Below are positions 1-5,214 of a stretch of DNA of 5,502 bases, piece by piece; positions within the stretch are counted from its first letter, which is position 1; each line of letters starts with the position of its first letter. Below the pieces are notes generated by a model. That model searched no databases, had not been told where the DNA came from, and saw only the letters and a program-made list of their open reading frames with translations. The translations under genes and the position numbers were made by a program. Location: NCBI GenBank assembly GCA_009781125.1, contig WQYS01000187.1:1-5502 (forward strand), in the 5' to 3' direction. The stretch comes from Acidobacteriaceae bacterium (lineage in GTDB: Bacteria; Acidobacteriota; Terriglobia; Terriglobales; Acidobacteriaceae).

Positions 1-62
1 AGAAGGAGAACCAGACTTGTCCAGAGCAATAGCCGTTGGGCACGAGTAAACAGGGCAAACAT
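1..62 (-). CDS. Partial divergent gene, N-terminus of a probable exported or membrane protein
   Basis: Only the first 20 codons lie in the window; the gene runs off the left edge. Read on the minus strand from ATG at 62-60 the product begins MFALFTRAQRLLLWTSLVLL. This is a short basic N-terminus followed by a hydrophobic stretch, as in a signal peptide or first membrane helix. A strong ribosome binding site, GGAGG, sits at 67-71 with a 4-nt spacer, which supports this ATG. It is transcribed away from the sigma factor/kinase operon and shares the 63-402 intergenic region with it. The family cannot be recognised from 20 residues. The start and strand are moderately well supported; the function is unknown. 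Confidence 0.55.
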   Translation of the reverse strand, partial: MFALFTRAQRLLLWTSLVLL

Positions 63-66
63 AAGA

Positions 67-71
67 CCTCC
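67..71 (-). promoter_or_regulatory. Ribosome binding site of the left-edge gene
   Basis: GGAGG on the minus strand lies 4 nt upstream of the ATG at 62-60. It is the main reason for calling the partial gene at the left edge. Confidence 0.55.
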
Positions 72-102
72 AAATAGCCGAGTGAACGGCCCCGTTGAAA
101 TG

Positions 103-121
103 AGAAGAAAAATTTTCTTCT
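103..121. repeat. 19-nt perfect palindrome, operator-like
   Basis: AGAAGAAAA, one A, then TTTTCTTCT: 9-bp arms that match perfectly around a single centre base. It has no GC in the centre and no oligo-U tail, so it looks more like a dimeric regulator's binding site than a terminator. It lies 41 bp upstream of the minus-strand start codon at 62 and could control that gene, the sigma operon, or both. Confidence 0.45.
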
Positions 122-221
122 ACTGGTTAATCCGGATTCCGCAGTCATTTCCCTTCACTAAAAATGAGGATTTTTGCAAATATTTTTGGGGAAGGGTGGG
201 GCGGTCAAGGACAGGAGAATA

Positions 222-250
222 TCTAACCAATTCAATTTGTGTTGGTTAGA
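222..250. repeat. Inverted repeat TCTAACCAA-N11-TTGGTTAGA
   Basis: The 9-bp arms at 222-230 and 242-250 are perfectly complementary around an 11-nt spacer, so arm centres are 20 bp apart, close to two helical turns. A related TGGTTA is present at 124-129. It could be an operator upstream of the sigma factor, or an RNA hairpin in its leader if transcription starts further upstream. No function can be proved from sequence. Confidence 0.45.
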
Positions 251-391
251 CAGATTTGCAGCCATTGATCGAGCAAGCGCCCCAATCCGTTGCTATCCGT
301 CCGACCGGAGAGTAATCTGGGGACAATTCAGCGCATTCTTTTGCATGTCGGAACGCCTTGCCGTTCGTGGTGTTAGCGTTCTGTCTGGAAC

Positions 392-398
392 GGGAAGG
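392..398 (+). promoter_or_regulatory. Ribosome binding site fixing the sigma factor start
   Basis: GGGAAGG at 392-398 lies 4 nt before the ATG at 403. It favours this start over an in-frame TTG at 358 (15 residues longer, no ribosome binding site) and over the in-frame ATG at 418. Confidence 0.5.
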
Positions 399-402
399 TC
401 AG

Positions 403-978
403 ATGGCGCACATCCCGATGGACCCGACGAATGTCACCGGCCTGCTCATTGCCTGGCGCAACGGAGATCAACAGGCCTACGAGAAACTTGTGCCGCTGGT
501 CTATGCCGAGCTGCGTCGTCTGGCGGCGGGCTATCTTCGCCATGATCGTCCCGATCACACGCTTCAGCCGACGGCTCTGGTGCATGAGGCGTATCTGCGA
601 CTCAATCAGGGCGCTCCTCCCGAGTGCGAAAACCGGGCGCATTTTATGGCCATCGCCGCCCGCGCCATGCGTGACATTCTGGTGGATCATTCGCGGAGCC
701 GTGCCGCCGCCAAGCGCGCTTGTCCGCAGGCAGACACAGCGATGATGCAGAAGGATACGCAATTGGAGATGTTCCTTCAGGTCCACAGGTCGCTCGACCG
801 GCTCGCCGCAGTGGATGAGCGCAAGGCGCAGATTGTAGAGCTGCGCTACTTCGGTGGGCTTTCCAACGAGGAAGTTGCCTTGTACCTCAAAACCTCCATC
901 AGCACAGTGGAGCGAGGCCTGCACTTCTCCAAAATATGGCTTAGGACAGAGATGAAATCATGCCCAATTCAGATTTGA
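403..978 (+). CDS. ECF-type RNA polymerase sigma factor, SigJ-like family
   Basis: The 191-residue product is a sigma-70 family factor with only regions 2 and 4. Region 2 spans about residues 12-100: YAELRRLAAGYL, then the family signature LQPTALVHEAYLRL (54-67), then the DNA-melting/-10 part ending DILVDHSRSRAAAKR. Region 4 (about 130-185) contains VDERKAQIVELRYFGGLS followed by a helix-turn-helix for the -35 element. The pattern matches the ECF group often found in Acidobacteria and Planctomycetes beside Ser/Thr kinases, and the length is normal. In most ECF sigmas region 2.2 carries an acidic DAED-like motif before LVQE; here it reads QPTA with Thr57, a possible phosphorylation site. There is no anti-sigma gene next to it. 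The last 19 bp overlap the kinase start, so the two are translationally coupled. The target promoters are unknown. Confidence 0.9.
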   Translation: MAHIPMDPTNVTGLLIAWRNGDQQAYEKLVPLVYAELRRLAAGYLRHDRPDHTLQPTALVHEAYLRLNQGAPPECENRAHFMAIAARAMRDILVDHSRSRAAAKRACPQADTAMMQKDTQLEMFLQVHRSLDRLAAVDERKAQIVELRYFGGLSNEEVALYLKTSISTVERGLHFSKIWLRTEMKSCPIQI

Positions 979-3467
979 ATCGTGTAGAAGAGTTGTTCTA
1001 TCAGTGCCGGAGCCTTCCTAGGGAAGAACGGGCGAAGTTCCTTGAGACGGCCTGCGGCGAGGACCAACAGACGCGCTCTCAGATTGAGCGCCTGCTGGCT
1101 ACAAACGACGAAGCCGGAGATGTAGATATCACGGACATTGTCGTCGGCGTGATGGAGGATATTCGGCAGGACGCGAAGCCGTGGGCTGGCCGCATGGTGG
1201 GCGCGTACCGCATCGTGCGAGAGATTGGTCACGGCGGCATGGGAGCGGTCTATCTGGCCGAACGCGCCGATGGAGCCTTTAAGAAGAGCGTCGCCGTCAA
1301 GGTTCTGCAATGGAACATGGCAAGCTCGACTCTGGCAGAGCGGTTCAGGCAGGAGCGGCAGATATTGGCCGGACTCGATCATCCGAACATCGCCAGTCTG
1401 CACGATGGCGGCGTGACCGAAGATGGATTGCCTTATCTCGTCATGGATTACATCGACGGCGAACCTCTGCTCGACTGGTGCAAAGATAAGTCGGTTCAGG
1501 AGCGCATTCATCTCTTTCAGCAGATATGCTCGGCTGTTCAGTACGCGCATCAGCATCTTGTGATTCATCGTGATCTGAAGCCCGACAACATCCTCGTCGA
1601 TAAGAGCGGAACTCCGAAGCTGCTGGACTTCGGCATCGCCAAGATTCTTGACGAACAGATGCAGGTCTCCGCAGGCGGCAACACGACTGCGTATCGACCT
1701 TTCACTCCGCGCTACTCCAGTCCCGAGCAGGTAGAGGGTCAGCCGGTCAGCACAGTTACGGACGTGTACGGACTGGGCATGATCCTGTATGAGATGCTGA
1801 CGGGGATTCCTGCGCAGCATCTCACCAGTACGCAGTACGAGGAACTTCATCGCGTCGTCTGCACGGTGGACCCGCCGAAGCCAAGCGCGGCGGTCTCTTC
1901 ACCGAAGCTCGCCGAAGAACTCTCCGGCGATATCGACGCCATCGTCATGAAGGCTCTGCGTAAAGAGCCTGCGGCGCGGTACGGCTCGGTGGAACAACTC
2001 TCCGACGATATCGGAAGATACCTCGAACACAGTCCAGTACTGGCGAGACAGAGCACCTTCCGTTACCGCGCCGGACGTTTCATCCGGCGCAGACGCGCCG
2101 CTGTCATCGCCAGTTCCGCAGCACTGCTGGCGTTGATCCTGTTTGCGCTCACCATGACGATTCAGGCACGGCGAATTGCTCACGAAAGAGATAACGCTGC
2201 CCGTGAGCGGGATAACGCCGCTCGTGAACGGGATAACGCTGTTCGTGCGCAGAATAAAGCCGATCAGACCGCTAAGTTTCTTGAGTCACTGTTTACGAAC
2301 GCCGGTCCCCGCGCCACCCAGGGTAAAGAGATTACCTTGCGAGAAACTCTGGATCGAGGAGCCGAACAAGCCAAGACCGAGCTTGCCAGTCAGCCGGAGG
2401 TACAGGCTCACATGATGCAGGTCTTCGGGGACGTTTACGATGATCTCGGCCTCTACGATCAAGCACTGGGTCAGCTTAAGGAAAAGTTGCGTATTCAGCA
2501 GGATGTTCTGCATGCCTCTGAGGTCGATCAGGCAGAGACCAAGCTGAGTCTGGCTGATGTTTACTACGGGCTCGGCAACGTTGCCGAATTTGGAAAGCTC
2601 AACGAGGAGGTCGTCGCATCGCGTAAGCTGCTGATGAAACAGAATCCCAACACGCTAGCGTCAGCTTTGAACTGCCTTGGAATGTTCTATAGCAAAGAAA
2701 GAGGAGATCCTGCAGCAGCCGAACCTATGTTCCGGGAAGCTATCGATCTCTATCGTCGTCCAGACGCGGATCCATTGAACCTGGCGGCGGCGCTTACGAA
2801 CTACGGCAATATGCTCACCCAGCTTAAACGGTATCCGGAGGCCGAAAAATCCCTGAATGAAGCGCTGGATATTCTTCGCCGTACCAAAGGAGAACTGTAC
2901 CCGGGAGTCCCGACAGTCATGGGATTCATGGCCAGATTACACAATGGCATGGGGGATTATGCCGGAGCGACCGAATGGCGTCGCAAGGAGCTTGATCTTA
3001 ACATAAAAGTGAATGGAGAGATGCACCCGATCACTGCTCGATCGATGATCACTCTGGGTGGGCAGCTTGCGAACTACGAAGGAAACATTGCGGAAGCGGA
3101 GCCGCTGGTCCGGCGTGGCCTGGAGATTGATCACAAACTGCTTCCCAAGGGGCATTACGATATCGGCGTGGCTGAGTCTGAGCTAGGGAACATTCTGCTC
3201 GCTCGCGGCGATGCGCGTCAGGCGGAACCTCTGTTGCGAAGCGCCGTTCAGATAACAACGGCAACCCTGGCCGAAACTAGTGACTACCGTATATATAGCA
3301 ATGAGAAACTGGGAATTTGCCTTGCCCGGCTCAAAAAATACTCTGAGGCGTACACCTATCTCTCCCGGGCCTGTCCCGCAGCGATTCAGAAATTTGGCGC
3401 GTCCGATCCAAAGTCTATCTCCTGTCAGAAGTCACTGGACGAAACCAAGGCGGCTCTTCACCGCTAA
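960..3467 (+). CDS. Membrane-anchored Ser/Thr protein kinase with C-terminal TPR array
   Basis: The product has 835 residues. Residues 1-75 are the helical N-terminus usual in acidobacterial kinases of this type. The PknB-like kinase domain runs from about 82 to 355: glycine loop GHGGMG at 90-95, catalytic Lys114 (VAVKVL), HRDLKPDN at 203-210 with Asp205 and Asn210, DFG at 223-225, and SPEQ at 254-257 in place of APE. All catalytic residues are present, so it should be active. Arg/Lys-rich RRRR (376-379) precedes one membrane helix (about 380-401), then three charged heptads (408-428) and about eight tetratricopeptide repeats from about 440 to 810, for example around 606-640, 690-724 and 735-768. 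The kinase should face the cytoplasm and the TPRs the periplasm, suggesting signal sensing or protein binding outside. The start ATG lies inside the sigma factor gene, with AGGA at 943-946 as a distant possible ribosome site. Likely partner: the overlapping sigma factor (inferred). Confidence 0.93.
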   Translation: MPNSDLNRVEELFYQCRSLPREERAKFLETACGEDQQTRSQIERLLATNDEAGDVDITDIVVGVMEDIRQDAKPWAGRMVGAYRIVREIGHGGMGAVYLAERADGAFKKSVAVKVLQWNMASSTLAERFRQERQILAGLDHPNIASLHDGGVTEDGLPYLVMDYIDGEPLLDWCKDKSVQERIHLFQQICSAVQYAHQHLVIHRDLKPDNILVDKSGTPKLLDFGIAKILDEQMQVSAGGNTTAYRPFTPRYSSPEQVEGQPVSTVTDVYGLGMILYEMLTGIPAQHLTSTQYEELHRVVCTVDPPKPSAAVSSPKLAEELSGDIDAIVMKALRKEPAARYGSVEQLSDDIGRYLEHSPVLARQSTFRYRAGRFIRRRRAAVIASSAALLALILFALTMTIQARRIAHERDNAARERDNAARERDNAVRAQNKADQTAKFLESLFTNAGPRATQGKEITLRETLDRGAEQAKTELASQPEVQAHMMQVFGDVYDDLGLYDQALGQLKEKLRIQQDVLHASEVDQAETKLSLADVYYGLGNVAEFGKLNEEVVASRKLLMKQNPNTLASALNCLGMFYSKERGDPAAAEPMFREAIDLYRRPDADPLNLAAALTNYGNMLTQLKRYPEAEKSLNEALDILRRTKGELYPGVPTVMGFMARLHNGMGDYAGATEWRRKELDLNIKVNGEMHPITARSMITLGGQLANYEGNIAEAEPLVRRGLEIDHKLLPKGHYDIGVAESELGNILLARGDARQAEPLLRSAVQITTATLAETSDYRIYSNEKLGICLARLKKYSEAYTYLSRACPAAIQKFGASDPKSISCQKSLDETKAALHR
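2181..2243 (+). repeat. Three 21-bp tandem repeats encoding a charged heptad
   Basis: Three consecutive copies of a 21-bp unit encode HERDNAA, RERDNAA and RERDNAV (kinase residues 408-428), directly after the membrane helix. The copies differ mainly at third codon positions. The heptad spacing and alternating Arg/Glu/Asp suggest a helical stalk or coiled coil between membrane and TPR domain. As an in-frame tandem repeat it may vary in copy number between strains. Confidence 0.75.
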
Positions 3468-3479
3468 GGCTTTCTGCTC

Positions 3480-3506
3480 GTCGGGGTGGGCTAAACCAGA
3501 CCCGAC
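3480..3506 (+). terminator. Weak candidate hairpin after the kinase gene
   Basis: GTCGGG at 3480-3485 and CCCGAC at 3501-3506 can form a 6-bp GC-rich stem with a 15-nt loop, starting 12 nt after the kinase stop codon. There is no U tract behind it, so intrinsic termination is doubtful. The rest of the 121-bp gap between the two convergent genes holds other short inverted repeats (GTGAAA/TTTCAC at 3537-3562; ACCGGC/GCCGGT at 3561-3589) but no gene. Confidence 0.25.
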
Positions 3507-3588
3507 GCCCTCGGCGGCGGGTTCAAACCAGTTGGTGTGAAAGTCAGCTTAAGTGGTTTCACCGGCCACTCGAACACTCCTGAGCCGG

Positions 3589-4125
3589 TTAGCGAACCCG
3601 GTGGGATTCGCCCGGACTCATGCGCTTGCAGTCGGGTCCGAGGTAAACCCAGTCAGCAGTCGTTTGCTTGAAAACAGAAGGCGCATCCGTATTCGGCCTC
3701 GGCAATAATCCACTTAATCTGAAGTCATGTATCTTCTCTGGACTCAGGATGTTCATCCGAATAGAACTAATTCCTGCGCGCCCCCCAACTGTGCATTCTG
3801 TATCCAGCGACATGCCTGATGAGTCCAGTTTGTAGTTGGAAACCGTGCATTCCTTAATCTCTTTGGGTGCGCCATAGAATTTCTGCCATGTTTCGGCTGT
3901 CACGCAGGACTGAAACACCGCTATCTCTGGATTTCCTATACTGGGAAACTTCAGTGTGCCAGCTTTCAGCCGCTGGTACTTTGCATACGTGAGCATTGCA
4001 GATTCTGTGGAGGATGTGGTTTCCCAAAGCCCCATCTTGAGGGGCGGCGCGGTTTGGGCGAAAACCGGCATACAAAGCGCGAGTACAGCAGCAACACAAA
4101 TCAGTTTTTTCATAGGTGCAAGCAT
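3589..4125 (-). CDS. DUF3617 family exported protein
   Basis: The product has 178 residues. The N-terminus MLAPMKKLICVAAVLALC followed by MPVFAQ has a lysine pair, a hydrophobic core and an AxA-like end (VFAQ, cleavage near residue 24), so it is a typical signal peptide; the mature protein should be periplasmic. The mature part begins with the DUF3617 hallmark GLWE at 32-35 and has cysteines at 74, 93, 111 and 166 in the family's CVT...CTV...TECTV arrangement, probably paired in disulfides. Length is normal for the family, whose biochemical role is not known. The start at 4125 is favoured by AAGG 4 nt upstream (4130-4133); an internal ATG at 4113 lacks a ribosome site. The gene converges with the kinase. 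Only about 17 bp separate its start from recombinase-derived sequence, so its original promoter may have been lost or replaced. Confidence 0.82.
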   Translation of the reverse strand: MLAPMKKLICVAAVLALCMPVFAQTAPPLKMGLWETTSSTESAMLTYAKYQRLKAGTLKFPSIGNPEIAVFQSCVTAETWQKFYGAPKEIKECTVSNYKLDSSGMSLDTECTVGGRAGISSIRMNILSPEKIHDFRLSGLLPRPNTDAPSVFKQTTADWVYLGPDCKRMSPGESHRVR

Positions 4126-4129
4126 AGAA

Positions 4130-4133
4130 CCTT
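4130..4133 (-). promoter_or_regulatory. Ribosome binding site choosing the DUF3617 start
   Basis: AAGG on the minus strand lies 4 nt before the ATG at 4125-4123. The alternative ATG at 4113-4111 is preceded by a C-rich, non-matching sequence, so the longer signal peptide form is preferred. Confidence 0.4.
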
Positions 4134-4142
4134 ATTTTACAT

Positions 4143-4682
4143 TTGGTCAAGGAACACTTCGCTTTTTACGTCGGGTATGTGCTCGATCAGTTTGGTGATC
4201 ATGTGAGGGACGCATTCTCCGCGCTCTCAAGCCGCATGGCACAGATGGGTGAGCGCAAGCGGAAGCTCGAAGCAGAACTCCGACGGCTGGCAGCTACTGC
4301 CGCAGAGACGGGGCCGTCAGCGTTCCTTGTTGAAGCCATCAATGAGCGTGAGGTTCAACTGCGCGAACTCTCTGAGCAGCTTTTGGTTGGTGGGGAGAAC
4401 TCTATAGACGCTCACCTGTCCGATATCCGCGAGTACATCACGAACAAGCTGAAGAACCTTCAGGCTCTGCTGGCGGGTGATCCGTCTGCGGCCCGAAAGA
4501 AGCTGCTCCAGCATACTTCAGGGATTCAAATGGTCCCGCAGGGAACGGGGCGAAAAGGCTGCTACATCGCAAAGGGTAGGTGGAACCTGCTTGGGAATCA
4601 GTCAGATACGCCCGATGAAGCGGATCGGGCAATTCGTGTGGTTGCGGGGGGAGGATTTGAACCTCCGACCTTTGGGTTATGA
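4143..4682 (+). pseudogene. C-terminal remnant of a large serine recombinase (integrase of an integrative element)
   Basis: The readable frame covers only about 179 residues. Residues 5-110 are the long alpha-helical coiled-coil part found after the zinc ribbon in large serine recombinases (ERKRKLEAELRRLA, then NEREVQLRELSEQL and IREYITNKLKNLQALL). Residues 120-150 are the usual C-terminal beta region, ending GRWNLLG. The N-terminal resolvase domain with the catalytic serine, and the DNA-binding recombinase domain, are absent. An in-frame stop at 4125-4127 closes the frame just upstream, where DUF3617 sequence begins. The frame starts at a TTG without a ribosome site, so I regard it as a decayed fragment, not a working gene. 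The last residues, VVAGGGFEPPTFGL, are not a protein domain: they are the antisense translation of a tRNA-fMet 3' end (4639-4683). The stop TGA at 4680-4682 also lies in that tRNA fragment. Confidence 0.72.
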
Positions 4683-4683
4683 G
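4639..4683 (-). tRNA. 3' half of an initiator tRNA-fMet(CAT), probable attachment-site core
   Basis: Reading the minus strand from 4683 to 4639 gives, in tRNA order: anticodon loop CTCATAA (4683-4677, anticodon CAT), the 3' anticodon strand CCCAA, variable loop AGGTC, T arm GGAGG-TTCAAAT-CCTCC (perfect stem), acceptor strand CCCCGCA, discriminator A and encoded CCA (4641-4639). An acceptor 3' strand CCCCGCA with CAT anticodon is characteristic of bacterial initiator tRNA (the C1-A72 mismatch type). The match stops exactly at the anticodon loop: the bases above 4683 cannot form the TTGGG partner strand, and there is no D arm or 5' acceptor. It is therefore not a functional tRNA but the 3' remnant left or carried by site-specific integration into a tRNA-fMet gene. 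Confidence 0.85.
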
Positions 4684-4700
4684 GAAGGAAAATAACTACT

Positions 4701-4743
4701 AAGTGCTTTAGAATCAATCGCTAACCCTTCTAAAAGAGCACTT
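4701..4743. terminator. Long imperfect hairpin, possible bidirectional terminator
   Basis: AAGTGCTTTAGAA at 4701-4713 pairs with TTCTAAAAGAGCACTT at 4728-4743 to give 13 base pairs with one 3-nt bulge, around a 14-nt loop. On the plus strand it is followed by a T-rich run (attcttcttattt), and it lies just downstream of the recombinase remnant. It could be a terminator for either strand or a terminal/REP-like structure of a mobile element. Confidence 0.4.
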
Positions 4744-4851
4744 ATTCTTCTTATTTACCCACTAATTTACTCATTTGTAAATGGTTATAGCTTTTTACTA
4801 TTCCCGATGCTTATTCGCTTTTTATTCTCCTGTTTGCCCTAAAACAAAGAA

Positions 4852-4869
4852 TGAAGCCTGTATGCTTCA
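4852..4869 (-). terminator. Rho-independent terminator of the small minus-strand gene
   Basis: On the minus strand TGAAGC, a 6-nt loop and GCTTCA form a perfect 6-bp stem beginning 23 bp after the stop codon at 4892, followed directly by the U-rich TTCTTTGTTTT. Position and tail fit intrinsic termination of the gene at 4892-5083; the stem is short. Confidence 0.5.
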
Positions 4870-4891
4870 CCCGTTGCTCTTGCCGTCGTGT

Positions 4892-5083
4892 CTACTTGGA
4901 CGGCTTCTTTGACTTGAGCGTATCCCGTGCCGCAATTCGCGCCAAGCCTAATACGATTCCTGAGTTAGTCAATACCGCATCAGGCCAGAGGATATCAGCC
5001 GCTTTCTTTATCAGCTTGTCATCCTCCACGCTCAAGCGAACGTTTATCTGGAGTTCCCGTTTCCCGTTCTCTTTTCGTTCCAT
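4892..5083 (-). CDS. Small putative ribbon-helix-helix DNA-binding protein
   Basis: A 63-residue product. The first 11 residues are charged (MERKENGKREL). Then comes a beta-strand-like segment QINVRLS, an amphipathic helix (VEDDKLIKKAADILW), a turn near PDAVLTNSG, a second helix (IVLGLARIAARDTL) and a lysine-rich tail. That order and length fit an Arc/CopG-type ribbon-helix-helix domain, though this is recognition by pattern, not a proven family match. The start at ATG 5083 was chosen because a purine-rich AAGGGAG directly precedes it, although the spacing is unusually short. The frame stays open to 5239 and would add a hydrophobic segment (LLILMILIVALITLL), but those starts lack ribosome sites and would run into the divergent gene's leader. 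A terminator follows. Such small proteins are common as regulators on mobile elements and often repress their own promoter. Confidence 0.5.
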   Translation of the reverse strand: MERKENGKRELQINVRLSVEDDKLIKKAADILWPDAVLTNSGIVLGLARIAARDTLKSKKPSK

Positions 5084-5099
5084 CTCCCTTATCGTGCTT

Positions 5100-5128
5100 T
5101 TGCTACGCGAAGAGAGCAACGTTATTAA
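5100..5128 (+). promoter_or_regulatory. Candidate promoter of the secreted repeat protein
   Basis: TTGCTA at 5100-5105 and TATTAA at 5123-5128 are separated by 17 bp, each matching 4 of 6 bases of the sigma-70 -35 and -10 consensus. It would give a leader of about 80 nt before the ATG at 5215. This is a weak, consensus-only call. Confidence 0.3.
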
Positions 5129-5155
5129 TGCTACGATTAGAATCATTAGAATCAA
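5128..5155 (-). promoter_or_regulatory. Candidate promoter of the small RHH-like gene
   Basis: On the minus strand TTGATT (5155-5150) and TAGCAT (5133-5128) are 16 bp apart, each with 4 of 6 consensus matches. The two ATTAGAATC direct repeats overlap this element, a position where a repressor could act. The call is weak. Confidence 0.22.
5136..5153. repeat. Two tandem 9-bp direct repeats in a divergent promoter region
   Basis: ATTAGAATC occurs twice with no spacer at 5136-5144 and 5145-5153, between the start codons of the divergent genes at 5083 and 5215. A related TTAGAATCAAT is found at 4708-4718. Ribbon-helix-helix dimers typically bind short tandem repeats, so this may be the operator of the neighbouring small protein (inference). 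Confidence 0.4.
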
Positions 5156-5214
5156 TAACCGATTCAGGCATTGCAGGCGTATCGGTGCGAAGCCATCGGT
5201 CACGGGAGAGGAAT

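Larger units (their letters stand above)
63..402. other. Divergent intergenic region upstream of the sigma/kinase operon
   Basis: This stretch of about 340 bp separates the minus-strand gene starting at 62 from the sigma factor starting at 403. I see no convincing gene in it; the plus-strand open frame starting at a TTG near 174 has no ribosome binding site and low-complexity, Arg/Ser-rich content. It holds several perfect inverted repeats: AACGG/CCGTT at 85-96, a 19-nt palindrome at 103-121, AATCCGGATT at 129-138, AAAAAT/ATTTTT at 160-175 and a 9-bp-arm repeat at 222-250. It should contain the promoters of both genes, but I could not assign a convincing -35/-10 pair for either, as might be expected if an ECF sigma is used. 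Confidence 0.6.
4684..4891. other. AT-rich non-coding stretch right of the tRNA core
   Basis: From 4684 to the stop of the next gene at 4892 base composition changes clearly toward A+T. No gene with a ribosome binding site is visible on either strand. It holds a long imperfect hairpin (4701-4743) and a terminator-like hairpin (4852-4869), treated separately. The change of composition exactly at the tRNA break supports a junction between two DNA segments here. Confidence 0.5.

Noticed and set aside
174..545. Plus-strand open frame of 123 codons before and into the sigma factor gene
   Set aside because: It starts at a TTG without a ribosome binding site, overlaps the sigma factor in another frame and shows no recognisable domain.
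969..1850. Long minus-strand open frame of 293 codons inside the kinase gene
   Set aside because: The opposite strand encodes an intact kinase domain with all catalytic motifs; the antisense frame is a GC-rich codon-structure shadow.
3519..3529. GGGTTCAAACC resembling a tRNA T arm after the kinase gene
   Set aside because: The flanking bases do not form a proper 5-bp stem, and no acceptor, anticodon or CCA end can be placed around it.
4641..4682. C-terminal GGGFEPPTFGL as a protein motif of the recombinase
   Set aside because: The bases are the exact antisense of a tRNA-fMet T arm, variable loop and anticodon arm, so the peptide is a by-product of the attachment core.
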